A DNA stretch of 45,931 nucleotides from Glycocaulis albus (GCF_014639075.1 NZ_BMFS01000007.1:148402-194332); one strand, 5' to 3'. Counted from the stretch's first letter, positions 8,363-16,848 are shown. The notes: generated by a model from the letters alone, not told the origin. Numbers and translations: made by a program.

Positions 8363-9565
8363 TCAGCGAAGATGGAGACGCCCCAAAGGCCCTCCCACCA
8401 GCCCGCTGACGAGAGCCGCCTGTATGCCGGGCGCGGGCCAGACCTTGGAGACAGGGCCGACCAGCCGGTCGCGCAGGAAGGGGATGAGGCGGCTGTCAGA
8501 CTGGTAGACCGGGGTGAAGAAGGCCGTCAGCACCTGATAAAGCCAGACATGGAAACGCCGATAGGCAATCGCGATGGCGATGGCGTCGGAAACGTCCGAA
8601 CCCTCGCGGAAAGCCAGCGCCAGCGCCCACGCATCCAGCAGCGCCATGTTCGCCCCCTGCCCCAGCTGGGGGCTGGCCGAATGCCAGGCATCGCCGATAT
8701 GGATAAGACCCGTTTCGCCGGGGGTTTTGAGCGTGCGGTGCGCATAGCGGGCAAAGACGAGCTGATCGGGGTCCGTGATCTGCTCCAGCAGAGGCTCCAC
8801 GGCGGGCCAGACGGCGCGCACTTGCGCTTTCCACGCCTCCAGCCCCGCCTCGCGCCACTTGGGCACATCCGCCCCCTTGATGGACCAGAACAGGGCGGCC
8901 TTGGCGCGTGCGTCATGCGGCGCGGTGCCGATGGGCAGCACGCCCGCCATGATGGAGGCCGCGCGGTAGCGCTGTTCCAGCGCATGCGGGTTCAGCGCGG
9001 AGTTTTCCGGCCAGTCGAGGCTCGCCCAGAGCGCGCCATAGGCCAGCTCTTTCCCTGTCGGCGGCGCCAGTGGCGTGCGCGTGCCCAGCGCGTCGACAAT
9101 GAGATCAAACGGCACCTCGCGGCGGCCATCGGCCAGCAGCAGCGCGCGCTGGCCGTTTGCGCCCAGCTCGCTGCCCGTAATCTCGGCAGAGGTATGGACC
9201 GGAATGGCCTCGGCCCGCACGGCCTCATAAAGGATCGCAAACAGCGCCGCGCGGTGAATGCCAAGCCCCACGCGCAAGGGCGTCCCAAGCGCGCTATAGC
9301 GCACGTCGAGCACCGTCGCGCCCGACCGCACCGCCTTGCCGAGAAGCCGCTCCACGCAGGCCGCATGGGCTTTCAGCGCCGTGTCGAGACCCAGCCTTTC
9401 CAGCACCGCCAGCCCCGTCGGCTGGATCAGGAGGCCGGACCCAATCGGGCGCGGCGTCTCGAAGCGCTCATAGAGGCGCACGCGATGGCCATCACGGTGC
9501 AGCAGCAGCGCCGCAGCAAGCCCGGCCGGGCCACAGCCCGCAATGGCGATATGAAGGGGGGTCAT
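8363..9565 (-). CDS. FAD-dependent monooxygenase (aromatic hydroxylase family)
   Basis: 400 aa from the ATG at 9565, which puts the dinucleotide-binding strand at the N-terminus; an in-frame TTG at 9598 would add 11 unconserved residues. The G-C-G-P-A-G motif (about residues 9-14) binds the ADP part of FAD. The middle has D-A-L-G in the place of the DG motif, and the C-terminal half has G-D-A-W-H-S-A-S-P-Q-L-G-Q-G-A-N, the GD motif of class A flavoprotein monooxygenases such as salicylate or UbiH-type hydroxylases. Substrate cannot be assigned. The His/Ser around the GD motif departs from the commoner H-x-x-x-P pattern. It lies 133 bp upstream of aspS on the same strand with no evident functional link. 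Confidence 0.88.
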   Translation of the reverse strand: MTPLHIAIAGCGPAGLAAALLLHRDGHRVRLYERFETPRPIGSGLLIQPTGLAVLERLGLDTALKAHAACVERLLGKAVRSGATVLDVRYSALGTPLRVGLGIHRAALFAILYEAVRAEAIPVHTSAEITGSELGANGQRALLLADGRREVPFDLIVDALGTRTPLAPPTGKELAYGALWASLDWPENSALNPHALEQRYRAASIMAGVLPIGTAPHDARAKAALFWSIKGADVPKWREAGLEAWKAQVRAVWPAVEPLLEQITDPDQLVFARYAHRTLKTPGETGLIHIGDAWHSASPQLGQGANMALLDAWALALAFREGSDVSDAIAIAIAYRRFHVWLYQVLTAFFTPVYQSDSRLIPFLRDRLVGPVSKVWPAPGIQAALVSGLVGGPLGRLHLR

Positions 9566-9660
9566 GACGGGTGGCAGGCTCGGCGGCAGGAGGGACAAAA
9601 AAGGCGCGACAGGCCGGCGGGAGGCCAGCCTAGCGCCCCGGCCCCGCCCTGTCTTGCGGC

Positions 9661-9867
9661 CTAGTAGCCCAGAGCGTATTTGGCGAGATTGTTAATCACC
9701 AGTTCCAGAACGGCCCGGCGCGCGTCCTCCGGTATTTCATCCGGATCAGGCACCTCGAAATGGGTGTGGTTCTGGTCACAGCACAGAATATTGCCATCAA
9801 AGGCCGGGCCCATCTTCGTGAGACCGGCTCTTTCGCGTAGCTCCCTGAGATATTCTTCTACCGTCAC
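9661..9867 (-). CDS. Small protein in a HicB-like pair, possible toxin partner
   Basis: 68 aa. Its start codon overlaps the stop of the upstream 91-aa gene (ATGA arrangement), so the two are translationally coupled. I do not recognise the family with confidence. The central N-H-T-H-F-E-V-P-D-P-D-E-I-P stretch loosely recalls the G-S-H-H...V-P...E-I-P pattern of HicA mRNA interferases, but the canonical G-S-H-H and the N-terminal double-stranded-RNA-binding-like fold are not clear. It could be a diverged HicA, or simply a small protein that travels with a HicB-like partner. The last gene of the pair is followed by 95 bp before the FAD monooxygenase start. Confidence 0.65.
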   Translation of the reverse strand: MTVEEYLRELRERAGLTKMGPAFDGNILCCDQNHTHFEVPDPDEIPEDARRAVLELVINNLAKYALGY

Positions 9868-10139
9868 TCGGCGGCTATCGGAGCAAGCGGCTGATATTCT
9901 GCAGCAAGCCGCGTCGAGTGAAACCCGTCCGGCGAAGCCGCTTCCTCAATGATGGCAATGTCTGAAGCAGCGATATTCTGGCGCTCCAGATACCGCGCCA
10001 AGACGCGCGGCGCACGGTCGCGGATCTGTTCGAGACTCGAACCCTGCACAAAGAATCCCGGCAGCCCGTCTGCGGTAGCGACCAGCCAGCCGGTCGTTTC
10101 ATGCTCGGCAATGTTGAGCGCGTGGCGTTTTACCTGCAT
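9864..10139 (-). CDS. HicB/DUF1902-like small protein
   Basis: 91 aa from the ATG at 10139, supported by GGAGG 8 nt upstream; an in-frame TTG at 10160 is less likely. The T-G-W-L-V-A-T-A-D-G-L-P-G-F-F-V core followed by a helix (S-L-E-Q-I-R-D-R-A-P-R-V) matches the partial RNase-H fold of HicB-type antitoxins and DUF1902 proteins. No DNA-binding C-terminal domain is evident. It overlaps the next small gene by 4 bp. An inverted repeat covering a possible -35 box lies upstream (10178-10213), which would fit autoregulation by an antitoxin (inference). Confidence 0.72.
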   Translation of the reverse strand: MQVKRHALNIAEHETTGWLVATADGLPGFFVQGSSLEQIRDRAPRVLARYLERQNIAASDIAIIEEAASPDGFHSTRLAAEYQPLAPIAAE

Positions 10140-10177
10140 TGGGGCGCCTCCGGGAAACAAACCCTCATAGCCTTACC

Positions 10178-10213
10178 AATATGGCCATCCCTGAGCATGA
10201 AATCAAATCATGC
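10178..10213 (-). promoter_or_regulatory. Possible promoter with overlapping operator for the HicB-like pair
   Basis: On the minus strand TTGATT (10201-10206) and CATATT (10178-10183) are spaced 17 bp. The inverted repeat GCATGA-N7-TCATGC (10195-10213) covers the -35 box. The predicted start lies about 30 nt upstream of the 10139 ATG. Both hexamers match the consensus at only four of six positions. Confidence 0.35.
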
Positions 10214-10229
10214 AAAGGTAAATGCGGCC

Positions 10230-11552
10230 CTATGGAACCCCGTTTTCGAACAGGTCGAGCGCGATCAGCGTCATGCCTTCGGCGGCCATGGTCACGGCGC
10301 TTTGCGCATCAGGATAGTAGAAGGGCGAGTGATTGGCGGGCGGTGTTTCGCCCTGTGCCTGCGCGGCGTCCCATACGCTTTGCGGAGAGCCGCCAACCCA
10401 GAACATGAAGATCGGCACATCGTGTTCGGTGCGGCCGTAGCGGGCGAAATCCTCGCCGCCTGTCACCGGGCTTGCCGTATCCACCGCATCGCCAAAGCGC
10501 CGGGTGAGCACCGCGCCCGCCCGATCCGACAAGGCCGGGTCGTTATAGAGCGCAGGCGTGTAGACCTCGTCTATCTCCATCACCGGCATCAGCTCTTCAG
10601 GCAGGCCGGCGGCCATCGCCGTGCCGCGCGCAATGCGCTCAATGCCGGTGAGAAGGCGCTCGCGCACCTCATCGGTATAGGAGCGCACGGTGATCTGCAG
10701 ATGGGCTTCATCGGAAATGATATTGTGCTTGGTGCCGGCATTGAAGGCGCCGACCGTCACCACGCCGGTATCAAACGGCGACAATTCCCGGCTGACCAGC
10801 GTTTGCAGCGCCGTGACGATCTGCGCGCCGAGCACGACCGGGTCACGGCCCAGATGCGGCGAAGCGCCATGCGCGCCAATGCCGCGAATGCGTAAGTCCA
10901 CCGTGTCGACATTGGCCATGGCAAAACCCGGCACATAGCGTATCTGGCCGGCGGGCACATAGCCCCAGGTATGGTGCGAGATCACGGCGTCGGGCACCGG
11001 AAAGCGCTCATAGAGGCCTTCTTCCAGCATGGCATAGGCACCCAGACCCACCTCCTCTGCCGGCTGGCCGATCAGCACCAGCGTGCCGGACCAGGCCTCG
11101 CGATTTTCCGACATCCAGCGCGCCGCCCCGACCAGGGCGGTCATGTGGGTGTCGTGCGCGCAGGCATGCATGACGGGAAATTCATTGCCCATCCGGTCCT
11201 GGCCGATAACGGTGGAGGCGTATTCCAGCGGCGTCTGCTCGCGCACCGGCAAGCCGTCCATGTCCGCGCGCATCAGCACCACAGGCCCCTCGCCGTTTTC
11301 CATTACGGCCACAATGCCGGTGCGCCCGACATTCTCCGTCACCTCATAGCCGGCATCACGCAGCTCGGCGGCCAGGCGCGCGGCGGTCTCGAACTCCATG
11401 AAGGACAGCTCGGGATTGGCGTGGAAATGCTCGTAGAGGGGACGCAAGTGCGCATCCCAGTCCGATTGCAGCGCCTCGCTCAGATCGTCCTGGGCGACGG
11501 CGGGCATGGCCAGCGAAGCGGCGAGAGCCAGTGCTGAAACGAGCGTGCGCAT
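10230..11552 (-). CDS. Exported M20-family amidohydrolase/peptidase
   Basis: 440 aa. Residues 1-20 are a signal peptide ending A-V-A-Q. The rest is an M20D-type amidohydrolase (the family of IAA-amino-acid hydrolases, hippurate hydrolases and AbgA/B-like proteins). R-A-D-M-D-G-L-P-V and H-A-C-A-H-D-T-H-M supply metal ligands; the usual H-A-C-G-H-D has Ala for Gly here. G-Q-P-A-E-E follows, then the dimerisation domain with G-A-H-G-A-S-P-H, and G-G-E-D-F-A near the C-terminus. It probably cleaves N-acyl or peptide bonds in the periplasm; the substrate is unknown. AGGAGG 12 nt before the ATG supports the start. It lies 90 bp upstream of the HicB-like pair on the same strand. Confidence 0.92.
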   Translation of the reverse strand: MRTLVSALALAASLAMPAVAQDDLSEALQSDWDAHLRPLYEHFHANPELSFMEFETAARLAAELRDAGYEVTENVGRTGIVAVMENGEGPVVLMRADMDGLPVREQTPLEYASTVIGQDRMGNEFPVMHACAHDTHMTALVGAARWMSENREAWSGTLVLIGQPAEEVGLGAYAMLEEGLYERFPVPDAVISHHTWGYVPAGQIRYVPGFAMANVDTVDLRIRGIGAHGASPHLGRDPVVLGAQIVTALQTLVSRELSPFDTGVVTVGAFNAGTKHNIISDEAHLQITVRSYTDEVRERLLTGIERIARGTAMAAGLPEELMPVMEIDEVYTPALYNDPALSDRAGAVLTRRFGDAVDTASPVTGGEDFARYGRTEHDVPIFMFWVGGSPQSVWDAAQAQGETPPANHSPFYYPDAQSAVTMAAEGMTLIALDLFENGVP

Positions 11553-11765
11553 GATGGGCTTTCCCCTCCTTATTCCATGCCCGTCAGAACAGACCGCTGC
11601 GCGCGCCGGGTCAACCCGCTCTGAAACCCCGCATACGCAGAGATCCGGGATTTCAGAAACGCCCCTTGGCCGGAATCGCTGCGCGCTCCATCATGCGCGC
11701 CTCACCCAGCTAGGGAGCGCACCCTGCGAACGCATATCTTCCATTCCGGCTACTGGTTCATCTCG

Positions 11766-12446
11766 GTGATGATGGGCCTGCTGGTTGTCGCTCCGGCCAC
11801 GCTGATACCCGGACGGTGGCCGACAGTCGGCGCGATCTGGCTCTATTGCCGGGCGATGACCGGCTGGATGGGGATTTGCGGGCTGAAACTGCTGGTGCGC
11901 CGCCTGCACGTGCTGCCTGACACCGAACCGGCGGTAATCGCGTCGAAACACCAGTCCTGGGGCGACGGGATATGCCTGGTCTCGCGCCACCGGGAGCTGA
12001 CCTATGTGATCGGCGATCACATGCTCAAATACCCGCTAGTGGGGTGGATACTGCGCCGTGCCGAGGCCGTTGTGGTCGACAATGCGGGCGGCAAGCGCGC
12101 GAACGGCGCGCTCGATACAGGGCTGCGGGCGCTTCAGGCATCAGGCCGCGACGTGCTGATCTACCCCGAAGGCGGATTGAGCGAGGTCGGGTCGAAAAAG
12201 CGCTACCGGCTGGGCGTCTATCAGCTGGCCAGAGTGCTGAACCGGCCTGTCATTCCCGTCGCCACCAATCTGGGCGTATTCTGGCCGCAGCAGAAATGGG
12301 AATTTCACCCCGGTCTTGCGATCATCGAGCTGCTGGACCCGATCCACCCTGGCGATGATCCCAAAGCCTTCATCGCGGCGCTGGAAGCGGCCATCGAAAC
12401 GCGAACCGCCGAGCTGGTAAAGGCAGGGCGAAGGGGGATGCGGTAG
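11766..12446 (+). CDS. Lysophospholipid acyltransferase (PlsC-like)
   Basis: 226 aa from a GTG at 11766; ATG codons follow at 11769 and 11772. The protein has a hydrophobic N-terminus, then A-S-K-H-Q-S-W-G-D (the H-x(4)-D acyltransferase motif I of alphaproteobacterial PlsC relatives), G-G-K-R-A-N region, I-Y-P-E-G-G (motif III) and V-I-P-V-A (motif IV). It would acylate lyso-phosphatidate or a related lysophospholipid at the inner membrane. The start is uncertain: AGGGAG (11712-11717) lies 6 nt upstream of an in-frame CTG at 11724, and the intervening codons continue the hydrophobic, aromatic N-terminus, so translation may begin there instead. No partner gene is adjacent; metG is convergent. 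Confidence 0.88.
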   Translation: MMMGLLVVAPATLIPGRWPTVGAIWLYCRAMTGWMGICGLKLLVRRLHVLPDTEPAVIASKHQSWGDGICLVSRHRELTYVIGDHMLKYPLVGWILRRAEAVVVDNAGGKRANGALDTGLRALQASGRDVLIYPEGGLSEVGSKKRYRLGVYQLARVLNRPVIPVATNLGVFWPQQKWEFHPGLAIIELLDPIHPGDDPKAFIAALEAAIETRTAELVKAGRRGMR

Positions 12447-12454
12447 CTCTTTCG

Positions 12455-12760
12455 CCGTTCCCGCGCAGGCGGGGAATGCCTTGCGGAACTTAAAAACTGG
12501 GTCCCCCGGACCGCTACGCGGCCGGAGGATGACAACCGGGAAGCTAACATGGGAAAAGCCCCAGCGCCCTCAACCGGGTTCCCGGGCTTGACCCGGGATC
12601 CATGTTTTCAGCCATCGAATATTCCCATGGGTCCCGGCTCGGGGGCCGGGACCTAAGGCGGAGATTCCCGCGCCGCATTAGCGGCCCGCAAGCGCGACTG
12701 CGCCCCCGAGCCTATGCGAGGAGCGACGCCCGGATGGGCGGAGCATCAAAAAAGACAGCT
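12455..12760. repeat. Palindromic repeat island 1
   Basis: The 314 bp between the acyltransferase and metG hold no gene. They contain an R1 variant (12497-12533, inverted), an R2 element with GGGTTCCCGGGCTTGACCC and an end GGATCCAT (12569-12603), an R3 hairpin with paired GTCCCGG/CCGGGAC arms (12627-12656), and an R5 module ending in GGAGCATCA (about 12684-12751). The same modules recur in the other islands. Confidence 0.75.
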
Positions 12761-14467
12761 CTACTCCCCTCCGAACCGTTCCTTCCACTCCTCCACCGAG
12801 GCGTCCTCGATCTTGGCGAAGAGGACTTCGGGCGGGGTGATGGCGTGGCCCTGCGGCAGGGCGTCGAGCAGGGTCTTGTCCTGCCAGTCCGGCCAGCTGC
12901 GCCTGTCGTCAGGGACGCCAAGTGCACCGAGAACCTTCCCCGCCGTGTCCGGGATGATGGGCTGGGCGATGATGGCAAAGAGCGCGGCCAGATTGAGCCC
13001 TGTACGCACGCCCACAGCCGCGGCGTCCACGTCGCTCTTGTACTTCACCCACGGCTCGGCTTTTGTCAGATATTCATTGCCCGCCGCCCAGATGGCGCGG
13101 GTCTCGGCGGCGGCCTTGCGGTACTCCATCGCCTCGTAATGCGCGGTCAGCGCTTTCAGCCGTTCGGATAATTCTGACGCGATCCAGGCTTCCGCCTCGC
13201 CGGGCGTGCCGGCCGCCGGCACCTGACCCTCGAACTTCGCGGCGCAATACTTGGTGATGCGGTTGACGAAATTGCCGAGCACATTGGCGAGGTCTGAATT
13301 GATGACGCCCTGAAAGCTCTCCCAGGTGAACTGGGTGTCAGAGCCTTCAGGGGCATTCGAGGTCAGATACCAGCGCCAGTAATCGGACGGCAGCAGCTCC
13401 AGTGCGCTGTCCATGAACACGCCGCGCTTTGAACTTGTGGAGAATTTGCCGCCATACCAGTTGAGCCAGTTGAAGGCTTTGAGCCGGTCCACCAGCTTCC
13501 ACGGCTCCTCAGAGCCGAGGATGGTGGCCGGGAAGCTGACCGTGTGGAAGGCGACATTATCCTTGCCCATGAACTGGACGTAGGAGACATCGCCCGCCCC
13601 CTTGTCGGTGCGCCACCAGCGCTCCCAGTCATTCCCCGTAGCCTTCGCCCATTCGGCGGTCGCCGCAATATAGCCGATAGGCGCGTCGAACCAGACATAG
13701 AAGACCTTGTCCTCAAAGCCTTCGCGGGGGCCGCCATCCTTCGTCACCTTCACGCCCCAGCTGAGATCGCGGGTGATGGTGCGGTCGCGAAGCCCCTCAT
13801 CGAGCCATTTATAGGCGATGGAGCGGGCGAGCTGCGGCCAGCTGGTGGCCTCGTCCACCCATTGGCGCAGGCGCGGCTCCATCTGGCTCTGTTTGAGCTG
13901 GAGATGGCGCGTATCGCGCACTTCGAGATCACGCGAGCCGGAAATGGTGGAATAGGGCTCGATCAGGTCTGTCGGTTCGAGCAGCTTGCCGCAATTATCG
14001 CACTGGTCGCCGCGCGCCTTTTCAAAGCCGCAATTGGGGCAGGTGCCCTCCACATAGCGGTCCGGCAGGAAACGCGTATCGGCCTTCGAATAGATCTGTT
14101 TTTCAACGATCTCGGCAATCAGGCCGTTTGCCTCGAGCACTTCGGCAAAGTGCTGGGTCAGCTTGGCATTTTCCGGCGACGAGGTGCGGCCGAAATAATC
14201 CCAGGACAGGGCAAAGCGCTCGCCGATTTCCTTCTGCAGGACATGCTGTTCGTCGCAATAGGCGCGCACGTCCTGCCCGGCGGCGGCAGCAGCCAGCTCT
14301 GCGGGCGTGCCATGCTCGTCGGTCGCGCAGATATAAAGTACCTCATGGCCCCGCATCCTCTGGAAGCGCGCATAGACATCGGCGGGCAGCATGGAGCCGG
14401 CCAGATTGCCCAGATGCTTGATTCCATTGATGTAAGGCAGGGCGGACGTGATCAGTATGCGGGCCAT
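12761..14467 (-). CDS. metG: Methionyl-tRNA synthetase
   Basis: 568 aa. It charges initiator and elongator tRNA-Met. The class I HIGH-like site is K-H-L-G-N near residue 17-21. A knuckle with C-P-N-C...C-D-N-C (about residues 142-158) is the zinc-binding insertion. The KMSKS-like loop reads K-F-S-T-S-S-K-R-G at about residue 345. The chain ends after the anticodon-binding helical domain without the C-terminal tRNA-binding OB domain found in longer versions. The ATG at 14467 begins at the conserved M-A-R-I-L-I-T. It is divergent from the DUF1761 pair, with 107 bp between, including an ATGGTTAA (14491-14498) that resembles a CtrA half-site. Confidence 0.96.
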   Translation of the reverse strand: MARILITSALPYINGIKHLGNLAGSMLPADVYARFQRMRGHEVLYICATDEHGTPAELAAAAAGQDVRAYCDEQHVLQKEIGERFALSWDYFGRTSSPENAKLTQHFAEVLEANGLIAEIVEKQIYSKADTRFLPDRYVEGTCPNCGFEKARGDQCDNCGKLLEPTDLIEPYSTISGSRDLEVRDTRHLQLKQSQMEPRLRQWVDEATSWPQLARSIAYKWLDEGLRDRTITRDLSWGVKVTKDGGPREGFEDKVFYVWFDAPIGYIAATAEWAKATGNDWERWWRTDKGAGDVSYVQFMGKDNVAFHTVSFPATILGSEEPWKLVDRLKAFNWLNWYGGKFSTSSKRGVFMDSALELLPSDYWRWYLTSNAPEGSDTQFTWESFQGVINSDLANVLGNFVNRITKYCAAKFEGQVPAAGTPGEAEAWIASELSERLKALTAHYEAMEYRKAAAETRAIWAAGNEYLTKAEPWVKYKSDVDAAAVGVRTGLNLAALFAIIAQPIIPDTAGKVLGALGVPDDRRSWPDWQDKTLLDALPQGHAITPPEVLFAKIEDASVEEWKERFGGE

Positions 14468-14574
14468 GGCGGCGAATCCCCAACGGGCGTATGGTTAATG
14501 CAGGCGCAAGCCGCGCCATCAACGACAGTTCGAGGGCGGAGCAATAGCCGCCCCGGACGGGGAGGAAAACACTC

Positions 14575-14982
14575 ATGCCCAGAATTTTCGGTCACGACCT
14601 TCTAGCGGTGATTGCCGCTGCGGTCGCCATCTACATCATCGGTTATCTCATCTACGGCCTTCTCTTCTCCACCTTCTGGATGGAGCAGTACGGCTACACT
14701 GCCGACAGCTTTGCCGGCCATGAATGGAAAATGTTCCTCGGCCCCATCATGCCGGTGCTTACCGTGCTGGGCCTTGCCGCGCTGTTCCAGGCGGCCAATG
14801 CCAGCGGGCTTAAAAGCCATTTGCGCATCGGTGTCATCGCGTGGGCGGGCTTCTCGCTGAGCACGCTGCTCTATGGCTTTGCCTACGGCATCACCATGAC
14901 ACCGGCGGCACTGGCGCTCGACGCGGTCCACCTGCTGCTGGGGATACTCGCCGCGTCGGCCATCCTGGTCTGGCGCAAATAG
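14575..14982 (+). CDS. DUF1761 membrane protein, first of pair
   Basis: 135 aa with four predicted membrane helices (about residues 8-30, 52-70, 82-102, 110-132). The pattern of W-M-E-Q-Y-G near the first loop and the overall hydrophobicity fit DUF1761, a family of small bacterial inner-membrane proteins without known function. GGGGAGGA upstream supports the ATG. It is followed after 9 bp by a second DUF1761 gene of exactly the same length, with only modest sequence identity, so this is an old tandem duplication. The pair may form a heteromer (inference). Confidence 0.85.
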   Translation: MPRIFGHDLLAVIAAAVAIYIIGYLIYGLLFSTFWMEQYGYTADSFAGHEWKMFLGPIMPVLTVLGLAALFQAANASGLKSHLRIGVIAWAGFSLSTLLYGFAYGITMTPAALALDAVHLLLGILAASAILVWRK

Positions 14983-14991
14983 GAGGGAAAC

Positions 14992-15399
14992 ATGGAAATT
15001 CTCGGTATCAACCTCATTGCCTGGGTGCTGGCGACCGTCGGCTTCATGGCCGTCGGCTTTGTCTGGTACGGCCCGCTTTTCGGCAAGGCCTGGATGGAGC
15101 TGAACGGCTTTACCCGCGAGTCTTTCGAGGGCGTCAACATGACGCTGACCATGGTCAAGGGCGTCATCAACTCGGCCGTGATGGCTGCGTTTATCGGCTA
15201 TGTGCTGGCCGAAGTCGTGGCGGTCACGCTGGTTGACCACCTGATATGGGCCGTCCTGCTCTGGCTGGGCTTCTCGGCCACCACGCAGGCCCTTTCCCAT
15301 ATCTGGGAACGCCAGCCCCTGAAACTCACCCTGATCCACTGGAGCAATAATCTCGTGGGCTTCCTGCTGGCGGGTCTGATTTTCGGGCTGATCGTTTAG
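14992..15399 (+). CDS. DUF1761 membrane protein, second of pair
   Basis: 135 aa, four predicted membrane helices. The V-W-Y-G-P-L-F-G-K-A-W-M segment after the first helix is typical of DUF1761. AGGAGGG lies 4 nt before the ATG and overlaps the region just after the stop of the previous gene, so the two are surely cotranscribed. Function unknown. A GC-rich hairpin (R3 repeat, 15402-15434) starts 3 bp after the stop. Confidence 0.87.
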   Translation: MEILGINLIAWVLATVGFMAVGFVWYGPLFGKAWMELNGFTRESFEGVNMTLTMVKGVINSAVMAAFIGYVLAEVVAVTLVDHLIWAVLLWLGFSATTQALSHIWERQPLKLTLIHWSNNLVGFLLAGLIFGLIV

Positions 15400-15401
15400 G
15401 A

Positions 15402-15434
15402 TGCCGGGTCCCGGCCTCCGGGCCGGGATCCATC
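15402..15434. repeat. R3 palindromic repeat after the DUF1761 pair
   Basis: A perfect stem of GTCCCGGCC and GGCCGGGA around TCC, with the flank GATCCAT also seen in other R3 copies. It could protect the 3' end of the DUF1761 transcript, but no T-run follows. Confidence 0.65.
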
Positions 15435-15483
15435 CTGTCCGCAATCGGCAATCCAGGCGGGCTACGAAACCTGAGATGAGGAA

Positions 15484-15558
15484 TGGTGCCGGCGGAGAGG
15501 ATCGAACTCCCGACCTTCGGTTTACAAAACCGCTGCACTACCGCTGTGCTACGCCGGC
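15484..15558 (-). tRNA. tRNA-Thr (anticodon UGU)
   Basis: Cloverleaf on the minus strand: acceptor GCCGGCG pairs with CGCCGGC, the D arm has the compensated GCAC/GTGC stem, the anticodon loop is TTTGTAA (anticodon TGT), the T loop is TTCGATC, and CCA is encoded at 15486-15484. The anticodon stem has a mismatched outer pair. A possible promoter, TTGCCC-17-TTATGA (15580-15608, minus), lies about 20 bp upstream. Confidence 0.93.
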
Positions 15559-15637
15559 CAATACGCATTGCGCGCTGCGTCATAAAACAAAAGCGGCGCG
15601 CCGGGCAAGCGCGGCTACGCACTGCCGGTGTTTCACC

Positions 15638-15969
15638 GGCGTATGCCGGGTGTCTAGTCCCGCTGAACCCCGGTTTCCGCCGGGAAAACGCGAACAGGTT
15701 GGGCCGTGCAATAACTGCCACGCCCCTCCACCTCGTCATTCCGGCCGCAGCGAAGCGGAGAGCCGGAACCCAGCCTCTTTGTTGCGCAACGCATCTGCGT
15801 TGCGATGTTCTGCGAAAAGCCGCGGGCGGGCCTTGCCCTTGCAGGCCGCAAAGCGGCCTGAAAAGCGCGACCGCGCGCCGGGCACTTTTGCCCGCAGCGA
15901 CGCACGGATGTGCGGAGCACAAATAAACGACTGGTTTCCAGATAGCCCTTCGGGCTTCTGGAATGACGA
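15638..15969. repeat. Palindromic repeat island 2, with an inverted R1 pair
   Basis: Holds short ACCGGC-type hairpins (15638-15705), an R1 copy (15734-15773, forward), the R4 palindrome GCAACGCATCTGCGTTGC (15786-15803), an R5 module ending in CGGATGTGCGGAGCA (about 15857-15919), and an inverted R1 copy (15931-15969). The two R1 copies thus enclose R4 and R5 in the same inverted layout that encloses the GIY-YIG remnant at 5982-6375. No gene is seen in the island. Confidence 0.75.
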
Positions 15970-16030
15970 AGTGGGAGGCTGGGTGGGATATGTCCGCCCC
16001 AGCCCCGCAGGCTGGAGCGAGGCAAAAACC

Positions 16031-16057
16031 AAAAAAATGGCCCGGCAGAGCCGGGCC
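16031..16057 (-). terminator. Rho-independent terminator for the phasin gene
   Basis: Perfect 8-bp stem GGCCCGGC/GCCGGGCC (16039-16046 and 16050-16057) with a 3-nt loop, followed on the minus strand by ATTTTTTT. It lies about 75 nt past the phasin stop. Confidence 0.85.
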
Positions 16058-16129
16058 AGTCAGGGAGGACTTGTCACCGGCGGCGGGGGATTGGCCCCTC
16101 GCCTGCCGGAAACTTGTGTCAGCGCGGGA

Positions 16130-16810
16130 TTAGCGCTGGGACTGCATCAGCTCGACGGCGGCCGCGAAGCGCTCGTTGAGCGGCTTCATGGAGTCTTTCA
16201 TCATCGAGGACACGTGGTCAGAGACCGTATTCACGTTGGCCAGATAGGCTTCCAGCGAGGATTTGGTATAGTCGGACTGGATCTCGATCACTTCCTGGAC
16301 CGACTTGGCAGAGGCCAGCGACTTGGCGGCAGTCATGCCGTCTTCCATCGACTTCTTGGCGTAGCCGGCGGCCAGAGCGTTGAGCTCTTCAAAGCCTTTC
16401 GAGGCGGTGGTCGCAGACGCGATCACGGCTTCGACCGAATTCTTGTGGAAGGCGCTGAGATCGTTCACAGCGGCCATCGACTTCTCGATACCGTCCTTCA
16501 CAGCGTCGTTCGACGCGGCGGTGAAGGTTTCAAACGTTTCCTTGGCGAGGTCTTTCTTGGCAGCAGCCATGATGGTGTCTCCTTTGACGGCGCCCGTATA
16601 TTTGCGGGGAGCGGAGGGCTTACGGGACGCGGGTTTCTTTGCGGACGGCGCCGCCTTCTTCGCAGGCGCGGCGGGCGCCTTGGGTTTGGTTTCAGCTTTG
16701 GCAGCAGGGGCCTTGGCCTTGGTGGCGCTGACGGCCTCGGCCTTCGTCACAACGGGCTTTTCCTCCGTCGTGGCGGCCGGGGCGTTGGTGGTTTCAGCGT
16801 CGGTCGGCAT
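16130..16810 (-). CDS. Phasin family protein with Ala/Lys/Pro-rich N-terminal extension
   Basis: 226 aa from the ATG at 16810. The C-terminal 146 residues are a helical phasin domain (F-E-T-F-T-A-A-S-N-D-A-V-K-D-G through L-N-E-R-F-A-A-A-V-E-L-M), which coats polyhydroxyalkanoate granules. The first 80 residues are rich in A, K, P and T, like the KPAA-type tails of PhaF or histone H1-like proteins, and could bind DNA. A second start is very likely: the ATG at 16570 begins the bare phasin domain and has AAAGGAG (16579-16585) 8 nt upstream, far stronger than anything at 16810. The predicted transcript starts near 16842, so it includes both starts. A PhaR-like operator overlaps its beginning, and a terminator follows the gene. 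Confidence 0.87.
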   Translation of the reverse strand: MPTDAETTNAPAATTEEKPVVTKAEAVSATKAKAPAAKAETKPKAPAAPAKKAAPSAKKPASRKPSAPRKYTGAVKGDTIMAAAKKDLAKETFETFTAASNDAVKDGIEKSMAAVNDLSAFHKNSVEAVIASATTASKGFEELNALAAGYAKKSMEDGMTAAKSLASAKSVQEVIEIQSDYTKSSLEAYLANVNTVSDHVSSMMKDSMKPLNERFAAAVELMQSQR

Positions 16811-16822
16811 TGGTTTCAAACC

Positions 16823-16844
16823 CTGCTTTGCAGTTCGCAACTGC
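16823..16844 (-). promoter_or_regulatory. PhaR-like operator at the phasin transcription start
   Basis: CTGC-TTT-GCAG (16823-16833) matches the CTGC-N3-GCAG site described for the PHA-responsive repressor PhaR in Rhodobacter and relatives. It runs into a second inverted repeat, GCAGTT-CGC-AACTGC (16830-16844). Both lie just downstream of the predicted -10, so repressor binding would block transcription. The phaR gene itself is not in the window. Confidence 0.65.
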
Positions 16845-16848
16845 AGCA

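Noticed and set aside
8102-9664. 520-codon open frame on the plus strand antisense to the FAD monooxygenase and the aspS start
   Set aside because: Low-complexity R/G/Q/H-rich product, no ribosome-binding site, and the opposite strand carries clear family motifs. Long antisense frames are expected in high-GC codon usage.
15483-15926. 147-codon open frame crossing tRNA-Thr and the repeat island
   Set aside because: It runs through a tRNA and palindromic repeats; related peptide stretches recur in other islands only because the DNA repeats do.
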